A stretch of 64,000 nt of DNA from Theocolax elegans (Eukaryota; Arthropoda; Insecta; Hymenoptera; Cerocephalidae), in NCBI GenBank assembly GCA_026168455.1, contig CM047426.1, positions 65,439,342 to 65,503,341 of the forward strand. The letters are read 5' to 3'. This document shows, in pieces, positions 47,809 to 58,016 of the stretch. Numbering within the stretch: position 1 is the first letter of the stretch; every line of letters begins with the position of its first letter. The notes beneath the pieces are model-generated. The model was not told the DNA's origin. It did not search any database and saw only the letters and a list, made by a program, of their open reading frames with translations. The translations under genes were made by a program, and so were the position numbers.

Positions 47809-48113
47809 CTCAGTGAACCAAGCTCAGCATATTCGATAATAACATAAATTGGGCCTTCAACTGTTGTACAAGCTCCTAGAAGTCGTATAATATTTGGATG
47901 GTACGCTTCTTTTAACAATTGATATTCAGAAAGGAGGTCCGCTAATTCTATTGCACTCGCATTTTCTTTAAGAGTTTTGACAGCAACAGTAGTGATTCCA
48001 TGTAAATTTGCTATATTATTAGCTTTTGCACGTAGTACCCGTCCAAACTCACCTTCGCCTAGTACTTTTTCAATTACTAATCGTGATCGTGGAAACTCCC
48101 ATTTTGGATCTGG
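47809..48113 (-). CDS. ret: RET-like receptor tyrosine kinase, N-lobe exon
   Basis: A single 305-bp exon, open throughout on the minus strand, too split for an ATG-based frame. It starts after an acceptor (AATTTGTAG at 48114-48122) and ends before a GTAATG donor (47803-47808). It encodes [11 protein letters not shown], the Gly loop [13 protein letters not shown], the ATP-lysine in [12 protein letters not shown], the alpha-C Glu in [20 protein letters not shown], and the hinge [24 protein letters not shown] directly before the Gly loop and LKENAS are characteristic of RET. The Lys, Glu and loop needed for catalysis are intact. Downstream C-lobe exons should lie at lower coordinates but are not in this window. 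FGFR/VEGFR-type kinases are less likely. Confidence 0.85.
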
Positions 48114-48454
48114 CTACAAATTCATTTGTATTAAGTTTAGTGAACAAATGTATAAGTACTTTGCAACTAAGATAATGTTTAATAAAATAAAGTTATCGCG
48201 TGGCATTAAGAATCGGAGAACGGGGTATTAGATAAATGCAATGGAAAAAGTAAAGCTAATAATTTAATATAGAGATTTATTTTTTGTTTAATAAATGTTA
48301 GGACGTAAAATATCCAAAATATAGACTCGTTTTTACTGCCAGATATAATCATGTAAAACTAAATAAAGAATTGAAGTGGGGCATACTTCGTCTAACACGC
48401 GTGTTGGGGATGCAGAAATGTGTAATCGAATAGAATTGTAGAGCGTACACTCAC

Positions 48455-48518
48455 CTTATCTTTTAAAAGCGAAAGGAAGAATAACCACTCGCTTGAAAAC
48501 CCAAATTGCAAAGAAAAC
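48455..48518 (-). CDS. Candidate upstream exon of the RET-like gene
   Basis: 64 bp on the minus strand between an acceptor (TTTACTTTACTTTAG, 48519 upward) and a GTGAGT donor (48449-48454). It is open in the frame SLQFGFSSEWLFFLSLLKDK and ends on a complete codon, which fits the phase-0 start of the next exon. It would sit in the juxtamembrane region. Short length makes chance possible. Confidence 0.4.
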
Positions 48519-49611
48519 CTAAAGTAAAGTAAATAACTCAAAATGCGTGACGCAACTATAATATTGTATCAAAAATCTGTAGAGATCTATACTCCGATAA
48601 CAGACAAGTCTATCTCGCTCAACTTCGCATGTAAATAGTTCTGCATTGCTATGATGCAATAGCTTGTTTGATTGAGCAATCTAAATAGCAAAATTTGTTT
48701 ATTTATTAGTTTATTAATTTACTCTCGACCACTTTACCGAAGTTTTGTAATACATGATTTCAAGAAGAAGATCTACAGAGAAATCTTTGTAGTAAATAAT
48801 TAGCTTTAGAACCAACCGTATCTATTGTAACGTATAAATCACGTCCACCCTAATCAAAAACTTTAATCAATGGCTTAGTTCCCATCGATCGATACAATTA
48901 AACGATTATCGATGAATGATAAGTCATCGGTAATACAGATTAGCTCAACTTAGAGAATTGATAGTCACGCAGATAGACAACATATGATCCATAACGATAT
49001 TATTGATTCAAGCGAAGAAAGCAAAAGCTTTTCCTTCCTAGAATATTACGACGTCACAAACTGTTTGTCTAGACTAAAGCGCTTAAATGCAACTGCATCT
49101 ACTATTTATTTCAAACTTTGAATAAAATAATTAAATCGAATTCGTAACTGTCTAATTTGTTTAATTTGTAGATTTTAGATTAAAAGAAATCTAGACAGTT
49201 AAAAAACTGATTAAAATTTCAATCTTTCGGCATTTTTAATATAAATATAAAAAATAAATTAATTAGCTAAAATATAAATTTAACCAAAAACTACATTTAA
49301 AATTAATATCAAAATTATGCAATTGAGTTGTTTAATACAATTAAAAACACTTTAAATTTCCATTGCTTATAAAAAACAATTGCAAATACAAATATCGAAT
49401 TTGATTATAATTTTAAATGTAGAATTAAGTAACATTATAGAATAATTTGATAAATTTTCAATATCTTGAATTTTAACGAAATGCATTTCGTATAAAATAA
49501 TATAAAAAATGTAAATAATGTAAATATTCTAACTTATACGAATGCGTCCGTAAACACGACATTTAGAAATAGTATTACATTGTAAAAATTTCATTTATTT
49601 GTTAACTTATT
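48519..49611. other. AT-rich intron-like stretch
   Basis: No supported gene, repeat end or RNA motif. Confidence 0.5.
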
Positions 49612-49822
49612 GACAAAAAAGCAACTTGCCCAATTTCAAGCGTTTCCTATATGGGTATTTCTTAAAATAAATGCCATTTAGAAAGAGACAAAAATTTTTT
49701 TTTAATTTTAAATTTTTAATGTTTTATCCATACTATACTTACCTTACTTGCAACATATAGATATAAAATATCAAGTAAGTTGAGCTTAAATAATATATTA
49801 TTATGTTTTAACCGACTACTTT

Positions 49823-49856
49823 GTCGATGGAGTGGACTTTTGTCCACTCCGTCGAC
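49823..49856. repeat. Hairpin made of two 15-bp motif copies
   Basis: GTCGATGGAGTGGAC, a TTTT loop, then GTCCACTCCGTCGAC. There is one mismatch in the 15-bp stem. Confidence 0.8.
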
Positions 49857-50140
49857 TTAGTAATCTAATAAATTACAATATATTATATGTGATCGACTAC
49901 CTTCATTAAATATTAATAATTTATTTGTGTCTTTTACTAATAAATTATTATTTAATATTATAGTTCTCTTTTTAATTATATATAAATAATAAAAAACCTT
50001 GTGAATTGTTCATAAATTAATCAATTTATTTATTTAACATACAACTTAAATTTACATTTTAATTTTACATTCTTTAACTTAATTTAATTTAATTAGTTTT
50101 TAGTCTTTCACTTCTCCTGGCCGAATTTCGTTCACTTTTA

Positions 50141-50362
50141 TTAATGTTTTTTTAACTTTAACTGTTTCTTTGAGTCTTTTTTATGTTTCGGAGAAGTTTC
50201 CGATTCTTTTATAGACCAAGGCTGGCCAATAGCATAATGCTCACACTTTGTACCTTGAGTACTGTCATAACAACTTAAATTATTAAAAAAAATTAAGTTT
50301 GCAGTTTTATTTGACCACCTCCATTGGCGTACAGCCAATGTGCCTTTAAAAGAATTGAGTTG
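50141..50362 (-). pseudogene. Unrecognised ORF interrupted by the hAT element
   Basis: Minus-strand frame with FKGTLAVRQWRWSNKTANL and NNLSCYDSTQGTKCEHY, ending in a Lys-rich tail. The frame continues for some 10-20 codons on the far side of the hAT insertion (54068 upward) before it becomes doubtful. I do not recognise the family. A remnant gene of the older element is a possibility. Confidence 0.35.
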
Positions 50363-50370
50363 ATCACATG
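50363..50370. repeat. ATCACATG target duplication, left
   Basis: An identical 8 bp stands at 54060-54067. Confidence 0.85.
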
Positions 50371-50429
50371 CAGGGTTGTGAGATTTATGATTCGTCAAAT
50401 CATGAATCCAAAATCAACCTTGGAATTGC

Positions 50430-50680
50430 AGAATTTGTTGTCTTCAAATCACAAATCCTTTTGGTTAAAGGATTTTCTTTAGTTATAAATCCAAAATCCT
50501 TCTGATTAAAGGATTTTCTTTAGTTATAAATACAAAATCCTTTTGATTAAAGGATTTTCTTTAGTTATAAATCCAAAATCCTTTTGATTAAAGGATTTCC
50601 TAAATTATAAATCCAAAATCCTTTTGATGTAAGGATTTTTTTTTATTATAAATCCAAAATCCTTTTGATGTAATCTCACT
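50430..50680. repeat. Subterminal tandem repeats of the hAT element
   Basis: About six units of 41-46 bp built on AAATCCAAAATCCTTTTGAT, TAAAGGATTTTCTTTAG. Most units contain the inverted pair AATCCTTT/AAAGGATT. Looser ATGATT/AAATC strings at 53590-54040 form a diverged counterpart at the other end. Confidence 0.8.
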
Positions 50681-51269
50681 TGTGAATTGGCCCCATTCAT
50701 AAATCGAAAATCCATATAATTTTTTGACTTATTGCATCAATTTTTTTACTTATTGTATTGTGCGTTTTTTTACTTGTGGTATCTAGTAGATTGTGCCCTA
50801 GTGACCTGAACGTTAAACTCTCGAAAGATTACAGTCACTCAAATAAAAAAATTGTCTGTATATTAAGAGCAAGACCTATATGATCTTATTACGGCCCGCT
50901 GATTCCGAGTCTAAGCTTGATTTGGAGTTATCAAGTTTGAGGTCATTTAAAGTTCAAACTTAGAAAAAAGTTTTAAGGAGAGGTCACTAATATTTCTACA
51001 ATTTTGACAGCCACTGATCCTTTATGGGGTTTGACTTTATCGGGTTAAGATGAAGGTCATTAAAGGTTAAGTTTGTAAATTTTGTAGAAAGTACATTTTG
51101 TACTTCAAATTCCGATATTGGTTTAGATTAAGATAATTTCATTTGGCGCTATCACGTCAGAATCAAGAGCATTTGAAGGTCAAATTGAGAAGAAACTTTT
51201 AAGCGTAAATGACTAAATAATATTTTTATAGTTTTGACAGCCGCTAAATCCGAATCAAATCCGCGTTTA
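50681..51269. other. Internal hAT sequence, noncoding
   Basis: No supported frame or motif. Confidence 0.5.
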
Positions 51270-52153
51270 GATCCCATGTGGAAAAATTTTATAAAGTTTA
51301 TATAAAATTTTTATAAAATCACTTTATAAAATTTTTATATAAATTTGGTTCTATAAAAATTTTACAAAATTTTTATAAAAACATTATATATTATGATAAA
51401 TTGCTTTTTTTTATGTATTTATGTGACAAATAAAAAACTATTTTCTGGGAAGATATAATTTAATGAAAATCATTTATTTGTATAATAAAGTAACATGAGA
51501 AAACAGCACATGGAAAAGAAAAATTTAATAATTATTCATATATAAAAATTTTGTATATATTTTATTTTAATAAAACACTTTGAAAATAAAGTAAATATAT
51601 TTATCATTAAGTGCATATAATTGTATTTTACCCAAGTGAAAATAATTTATAAATTTTTATAAAAATTTTATAAAATACATTTTATATAGTTTTTATAAAA
51701 AATTGGTCGTATAAAATTGTATAAAAAATACACTTTATAAAATTTTTATAAAAAATATATAAAATGTATTTTATAAAATTTTTATAAAAAATTTATAAAT
51801 TATTTTCACTTGGGAAAATACAATTATATGCACTTAATGATAAATATATTTACTTTATTTTCAAAGTGTTTTATTAAAATAAAATATATACAAAAATTTT
51901 ATATATGGTTAATTATTAAATTTTCTCATGTTACTTTATTCTACAAATAAATCATTTTCATTAAATTATATCTTCCCAGAAAATAGTTTTTTATTTGTCA
52001 CATAAATACATAAAAAAAGCAATTTATCATAATATATAATGTTTTTATAAAAATTTTGTAAAATTTTTATAGAACCAAATTTATATAAAAATTTTATAAA
52101 GTGATTTTATACAAATTTTATATAAACTTTATAAAATTTTTCCACATGGGATC
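51270..52153. repeat. 884-bp palindrome inside the hAT element
   Basis: GATCCCATGTGG (51270-51281) pairs with CCACATGGGATC (52142-52153), and TAACATGAGA (51491) with TCTCATGTTA (51924), all about a centre at 51712. Arms are rich in TTTTATAAAATTTTTATA. The right arm lacks about 20 bp near 51905. A nested inner palindrome starts and ends with CCCAAGTGAAAATAA (about 51631 and 51807). Confidence 0.85.
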
Positions 52154-52918
52154 AAAGTTATTTCAAGGACAAATTTACAAAATTTGTAAACAGTAAATTT
52201 TTGACTATATATTCTGATTCCATGACCACTGATTTAAATATATTAAAATGTGTTCTTACAGAGATACTTTCTCAAGTTTTGAGGGTTGCTGTATCCGAAT
52301 ATGAAATCAGTTTGACCTAATCGGGTTTAGATTACTAGAATTTTTAAGTTCTTATTCGGACTGTAATATACAAAAACACATTGCACTGTGTTTTAACTAA
52401 AAACCAATAACACAATATTTGAACATTAATGTTTAAAATTATGTAGTACCTTTTAGAAGTATATATGACATTTTTATATCTTTAGTAAAAAATATTAAAA
52501 AAATTTATTGAAAGTAACAAATTTTATAATTTAATGAACAATAATATTCATTATTGCCCTCCAATTTTACTTTATCCCCGGAGGGACTAAAATGCGTTTT
52601 TGCTCCCTAAAAAGAGGTCAATAAAGTCAACTTTATTGATTTTCAGAGTGAAAAATAAATTACATATTATAATACGTTTATTTTATAGAATATTATACAA
52701 AAATCTATAAAAAATATATATAATTCTATAGGATAAATTACATATTAAATTTTATAATAATTATTTAAATAAATTTTATAAAATTTTTATAAAAATTTTA
52801 TAAAATATTTTCACCCAGGGTGTAAGTATAAAAGAGTAATCTTCTGTACCAAGCACTTTTATTTGTTAAATTATGTGCACATTCATACACCATCAAACAT
52901 ACTCTTAAATGTGTAAAT
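52154..52918. other. AT-rich internal hAT sequence
   Basis: Noncoding. Near 52770-52820 there is another TTTTATAAAATTTTTATA block ending TTTTCACCCAGGG, resembling the inner palindrome's ends. Confidence 0.5.
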
Positions 52919-52986
52919 TTACACACATTCTCACACGCACACACACAATTACACATTCTCACACGCACACACACAATTACACATTC

Positions 52987-53018
<32 letters not shown>

Positions 53019-53230
53019 GCGCGCGCGCGCACACGCACACATTCACACACACACACACACACACATTCACACACACACACTCACACACGCACATTCACTC
53101 ACCCATATATTCACATACTCGCACACACACACACACACACACACATTCACTGAAACATATATTCACATACTCGCACACACATTCACACACACATATACGT
53201 ATTTACGCACTCGCGCATACATACGCACAC
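52919..53230. repeat. CA-rich microsatellite block
   Basis: Mixed CA, CACG and ACACATTCAC repeats with a CG-rich core (GCGCGCGCGC). His/Thr-rich and Cys/Val-rich frames on the two strands are artefacts of the repeat. Confidence 0.95.
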
Positions 53231-54059
53231 AAAAACACTTATAAATAAATTTACCGAACGCACAAACAAGCTCATAAATACCCGCATTAATTATCACACA
53301 CGCATCCACATTTGTTTCGTTCTGGATTTATTTCACTAAGCACTAGGTACATTTTACATAACAATTGAAAAGTGTGATATTGCGCCCCGTAAATAGGGAA
53401 AGCAAGTAGTATTTTGTGCTCAGTGTAAGAAAAAAGCTTTTAATAACAAAAACGGATTTAAAATTAACAACAATCCAATAAAATTTAAAATTAACAACAA
53501 TAGTCCAGGTACCTCGAGAATCATTAATAAATCGTATTACAACTATCAAAGGAATTTTATTCGCTTTTACGAGAAAACATAAAATAAATGAAATTAATGA
53601 TTCGTATATGAAAAAGGAAAAAAATCATCATGATTCTTTTATTCGAAATATGTAAAATTATAAAATCGTCGGTATTTATGATTGTCATCAAAAAAAAAAA
53701 ATTACATAATCAAACGGATTTTTGACTCGTGAAAAACAAACTCATAAATTCATTAGTATTTGTGAATCTTAGAAAGAAAAACTCCTAAAGTCACCGGTAT
53801 TTGCGATTCATAAAAACTAAAAATCCAAAAATCATTAGTATTTATGATTTTCAATAAATATAATCAAAAAATCAAAAGGAGTTGTGATTGTATGTGACAG
53901 AAAATACTTAAATCACTTGGATCTTATGATTCGATAAAGTTGAGAATCATAAAATCAAGCGAGATTAGGATTCGCAGTAAATGAAAATCCAAAATTAAAA
54001 TTGATTATGGATTTTTAAGGATTCTATTCCTCGAAATGATTCGAGTACTTACAACCCTG
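53231..54059. other. 3' part of the hAT element
   Basis: AT-rich with degenerate ATGATT/AAAATC repeats. No gene is supported. Confidence 0.5.
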
Positions 54060-54965
54060 ATCACATGAAATGTCATTTATCACATTACTGTTATAATTAG
54101 CATTTATCGACGTTAGAATTAATGTATTGATAAAAATACGTGTTGACGGAGTGGACATATATTCAATTTTTCATTAAATTATCTGCGTGCAATGTATATT
54201 TTATTATTATTATATTTGTATTATAATTATAACATATTTTGTAAGTTATTCCGTATATTTTAACCATTAATTGTTAATGCACTGATTAGAAAACAACTGT
54301 CGACGGAGTGGACGCGTATTAAAATACGTAACTTACATTTTTATACTTCTTAATTTCTTCTTGTTTTAACATAACAAATTTGTAATTCTCATAAGAGATT
54401 TCGAAAATATTTCATCCGAAGAATCTGCTAGGATCAAAACATTTTTATGAATAAATATTTTTCATTTAGAAAAATTACTTTGAAAGTTGATGCTATAGAC
54501 TCCGTCGACAAAATCACGTGATGGTGGAACGTGATGAAAGTGTGCATGCAAAGTTCAAAACGCAAATAACCACCTTTGTAGCATCTTCTACACTTATTTT
54601 GTAGCAAAATAAAACATTTCCATGTGTTACAAGAATAAATAAAGGTCACTAAAATTTTAGAAAATTGATCTACAAGTAAGCCAGAGGAAGTCGACGGAGT
54701 GGACATTTTAGTTATTTAATTAATTTTCTTTTACTCTAAATTACTTTTAATGATCAATTTTTGACATGAATTTATTTAAGCAAGTTTCGAAGTACATGTA
54801 GAAATTTTTTATTTTTATTTTTTAATTATTTTTTATGCTCAAAGTATGAGAGAATTAAAATGGCACTTATTTTAAGAATTAATCATATAAAGAGCTCGTC
54901 TGAACTCTCTAGGCTCTCATTCCATGTACAACTTTTGTTAAGCATGGACAAGTTGCTTATACTTG

Positions 54966-55524
54966 TAATTTAAATAATAATAGTTTAATTTTTATTCAAT
55001 TTGTTTAATTAATTTTCACACGATTAAGTATGCATCGAAGACGTGAAGCATACTTATATCTTATATTACAATATAAATAAAACAGTACACGACTAAATTA
55101 TGCATCGGCTATGGCATGTCAACATAAAATATAGTCCATAAACACAAATAACACTAGTCAATCATATTTAACATAATAAGGGTTGGGCTTGGTACCCTAA
55201 TTATTATATTAATATATGCATGACTAATACAGCGGGTTTACTAATAAACAACGTTCTGTAACGAGCTGTGTGAAGGAGGGTTGCATTATGCACAAATCCC
55301 TAGCCGAAACTCAAAAACAGTTTTTTATTTAACAACGTCACAGTAAGTTTACTCAAAGAATACGCAAATATTCTTAGGAATGCCATTACAAGCGATGCCA
55401 ATAAGGGTCGGCTTCAACTGCAATCTATCGACTAACGCTTAATATGGTATTCCATGTTGACGTTGCACTGAAAAGCTATCCGGAACAAATCGTGCACGTC
55501 ACACTATACTATATTGACAGTTGA
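54966..55524. other. Unassigned stretch
   Basis: A pair of ATGCATCG-containing strings (55031 and 55102) is the only regularity seen. No gene. Confidence 0.4.
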
Positions 55525-55655
55525 GAGGTAGAAGGTGCATCTTATAGCCCGGTTGATGAAGGTGTATCTTATAGCCCGGTTGATGAAAGTGCTATCTCGC
55601 AGTCCGGTTGAAAAAGGTACTATCTCGCAGCCTGGTTGAAGAAGGTGCTATCCCT
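55525..55655. repeat. Short tandem repeat, about 30-bp unit
   Basis: About four to five copies of GGTGYATCTYRYAGCCCGGTTGA-type units, e.g. TAGCCCGGTTGATGAAGGTG. Confidence 0.8.
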
Positions 55656-56010
55656 GAGGCGATTTATTTTCGTTAATTTTGTAGTGGTAACCCAGCGACA
55701 TTTTAAAATACTTTTTTCCAAATTGAAAATATCTTCTTTACCAGAAAAAATTACAAATATCAGGAAATTGACGAGATACTTCTACATATATGCGACAAAT
55801 TAATTGGTCATATGGAAAATAAAATTTCGTATTTCAAGTTTATGGGGCCATACATAAAGTTAAATTCGCTCGAGCGGCAAATCCGACTCGTGTGGGAATC
55901 ATCTATTTTTCGCACTTGTATCATAATGTACAATTTCGAAGGAGTATTTTCACAGTAATAAGCGCTACTTTATAAATATTTTTGAGATAGTTTATATGTT
56001 CTATATGGTT
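55656..56010. other. Unassigned stretch
   Basis: No supported feature. Confidence 0.4.
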
Positions 56011-56270
56011 TAAAGTGTTGTAATGTACATATATATTTAACATCTCTAAAAACATACGCTTCTTAAAATTATTTTCTATGTCAATGACCCATGTATTATT
56101 AAAGTCAATATTATGTCCTGTATTAATCGAATGGACCGCTAAAGCGGATCAGTCATTTTTATTATTTACGTCATATTTATGTTCACGTATGCGTGTTTTA
56201 AGTTAACGCTTACTTGTGCCTATGTATTGCGCAGAACAATCATTACAAGGTATTTTATACATAATATTTG
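56011..56270 (-). pseudogene. Penelope GIY-YIG nuclease relic
   Basis: The minus strand reads YKIPCNDCSAQYIGTSKR, then after a frame slip KTRIREHKYDVNNKND, a stop, and SALAVHSINTGHNIDF, followed by NNFKKRMF. It is clearly related to the nuclease at 42450-42700 but much decayed. No RT core is seen upstream of it (higher coordinates), so only the 3' end of an element inserted or survived. Confidence 0.82.
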
Positions 56271-57174
56271 TAGTATCGAAAACTCTCCAACATGGAGAAT
56301 TCACGATATTTATTAACAAAAAAATAAATAAACAAAAGAAACTAAAATACGTTATAAAAATAAGACATGTAAACAAAACTATAGGGGAATAAATGTAAAA
56401 TGAATAAAACTCTCAATTCAGCCACAAACAGATAGAACGAATTTATTGGCTCGCGAGGAAAAGTCTTTCGGCATAAAAACCCCGTTCAATATTTGTAAAT
56501 TATACCATTTCGATGTGTGGGTGTGAGTTGTGTATGTGTGCTTGTATATGTGTGTATACGTGCCGATGGTAGCACGTTTGTTGGTTAAGGGGATGCCATA
56601 CCCGACGAAAAATTGTTGTGCAGGTCCGTGCGATCTGTTTTATCGATACCCTACATAAAATTAACCTAACAGAAAATATCTGTGGCGCCCTCTGTATTAT
56701 ATACTAATACATATTTAGTTGCATGCCCACAGATGGCGCTAATAAGCGAAAATGTAACACAAGGTACAGAATACAACGCTGGTAAAAATTAATTACATTG
56801 TTAATTGTAAAAAAATATATAACATTTACTGTAAAAGTAAATGTATAGTTTACTGCAAAACTTATAAGTACATAATAGTATTGAATGTGTAGCCATTCTA
56901 TTGATTATAATTACAGTACCATAATATCTTACCTGCTGTAAGTTTTTTAATTTTAGTTTAAAGTAATAAAGTAAGACATATATATAAACAAATGTTTTTT
57001 TACTGTATACAGCAATATTATCAAATGGCAAATTATATTTGCAAACTATTCTCCGATTATACATGTGTAATATAAATACACTGTTATAAATACAAAAAAT
57101 TAAAGTATTAGCACATATGTACTAACTCTGCACTTTGCGTACACTTTGTTTGTACTTTATTACTGTATTTGTAC
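56271..57174. other. Unassigned AT-rich stretch
   Basis: A GTGTGTRTGTG run lies near 56515-56560. An 87-codon minus-strand frame (57064-56801), rich in Tyr/Phe/Ile, is probably chance. Confidence 0.4.
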
Positions 57175-57440
57175 TTTATGGTAACATGTACTGTACGTAC
57201 ATTTTATATAGCAACGTGTACTGTATATACACTTTATGGTAACGTGAATTGTCCATACACTTTATGGTAGTGTGCAGTGTATGTACACTTTATGAAACGT
57301 GTACTGTACGTACACTTTATATGGTACCGTGTACTGTACATACACTTTATGGTAACGTGTACTGTACGTACACTTTATGATAGCGTGTACTAGACGTACA
57401 CTTTATTGTTGCGTGTACTGCACGTACACTTTATGATAAC
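57175..57440. repeat. Minisatellite, about 29-bp GTAC-rich unit
   Basis: Nine to ten units of GTGTACTGTACGTACACTTT ATGGTAAC type, with many point changes. Each unit centres on the self-complementary GTACGTAC. Confidence 0.85.
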
Positions 57441-57865
57441 GAAATGTCAGTCGGTATTGTCCTTTTCAATTTACACTTTGATTTGCATTGCAATGTAATT
57501 GAAATTTTTGATTTATAATAGATTATAACTAAAGTTTAATTTTCATTGCCATCGTTTTAACACATATGTACTTTGTATAGTTTAAAATGGAGTTTTAATT
57601 GTTAAAGTTTTCAATATCTTCTAATATTAATAAACTATTTATTTCCCCACAATGTCCACAATTATCTCAACTAATTAGTATGTTTAATTCAATATTTTAA
57701 CCACTATTAAATGAAGTACTGAGTAAAACAGTTATTGATGACCCACAAGAAAATCTAGTTCTAGGGAGGCCGTTGAGTACAATTGCAAATATGTTTTATT
57801 TATCCTGAATTTATATATATATATATATATCATAACCTAACATAACTTAAAAGAAGTGCAACTTG
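57441..57865. other. Unassigned AT-rich stretch
   Basis: No supported feature apart from a short AT run near 57815-57830. Confidence 0.4.
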
Positions 57866-57985
57866 AAATCGTAGTCCGTTTGCCGAGTGTAGGAAGTGCG
57901 TGTGATCGTCGAGCCGAACTGTGCACGCCCCTCTAGAGGGAACCGTCGTCTGCTAGTTTCTAACAAGCTTAATCGAGATATGACT
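57866..57985. repeat. Dispersed repeat, copy flanking the solo LTR (left)
   Basis: About 120 bp similar to 59464-59585 in the same orientation: CCGAGTGTAGGAAGTG, CTCTAGAG-type centre, GAACCGTC, TAACAAGCT. GC content is higher than its surroundings. Not identified. Confidence 0.65.
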
Positions 57986-58016
57986 ATTCATGTAAAATTG
58001 TTTAGTATCTACATTT

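Larger units (their letters stand above)
50371..54059. mobile_element. hAT-type element, non-autonomous, 3.7 kb
   Basis: It begins CAGGGTTGTGAG and ends CTTACAACCCTG, so both ends read CAGGGTTGT inwards. An exact 8-bp duplication, ATCACATG, flanks it. CAGGG-type ends with 8-bp duplications are the hAT signature. No transposase frame is present. Instead it holds subterminal AT-rich repeats at both ends, an 884-bp palindrome and a CA-repeat block. Confidence 0.82.
49612..54965. mobile_element. Old element with inverted ends and a repeated 15-bp motif
   Basis: 49620-49690 and the complement of 54865-54960 share AGCAACTTGYCCA and TTCTTAAAATAARTGCCATTT in the same order, with a 70-bp insertion in the right copy. 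Inside, GTCGACGGAGTGGAC or its complement occurs at 49823-49856 (twice, as a hairpin), 54142-54156, 54299-54313, 54498-54509 (partial) and 54690-54704. Clustered subterminal motifs suggest transposase-binding sites. No transposase is recognised. A hAT element has inserted into it. Confidence 0.4.

Noticed and set aside
50141..50362. Transposase of the hAT element
   Set aside because: The frame lies outside the hAT boundary and is cut by the insertion, and it shows no hAT dimerisation motif.
52798..53244. His/Thr-rich and Cys/Val-rich ORFs
   Set aside because: They are translations of CA/CG microsatellite repeats.
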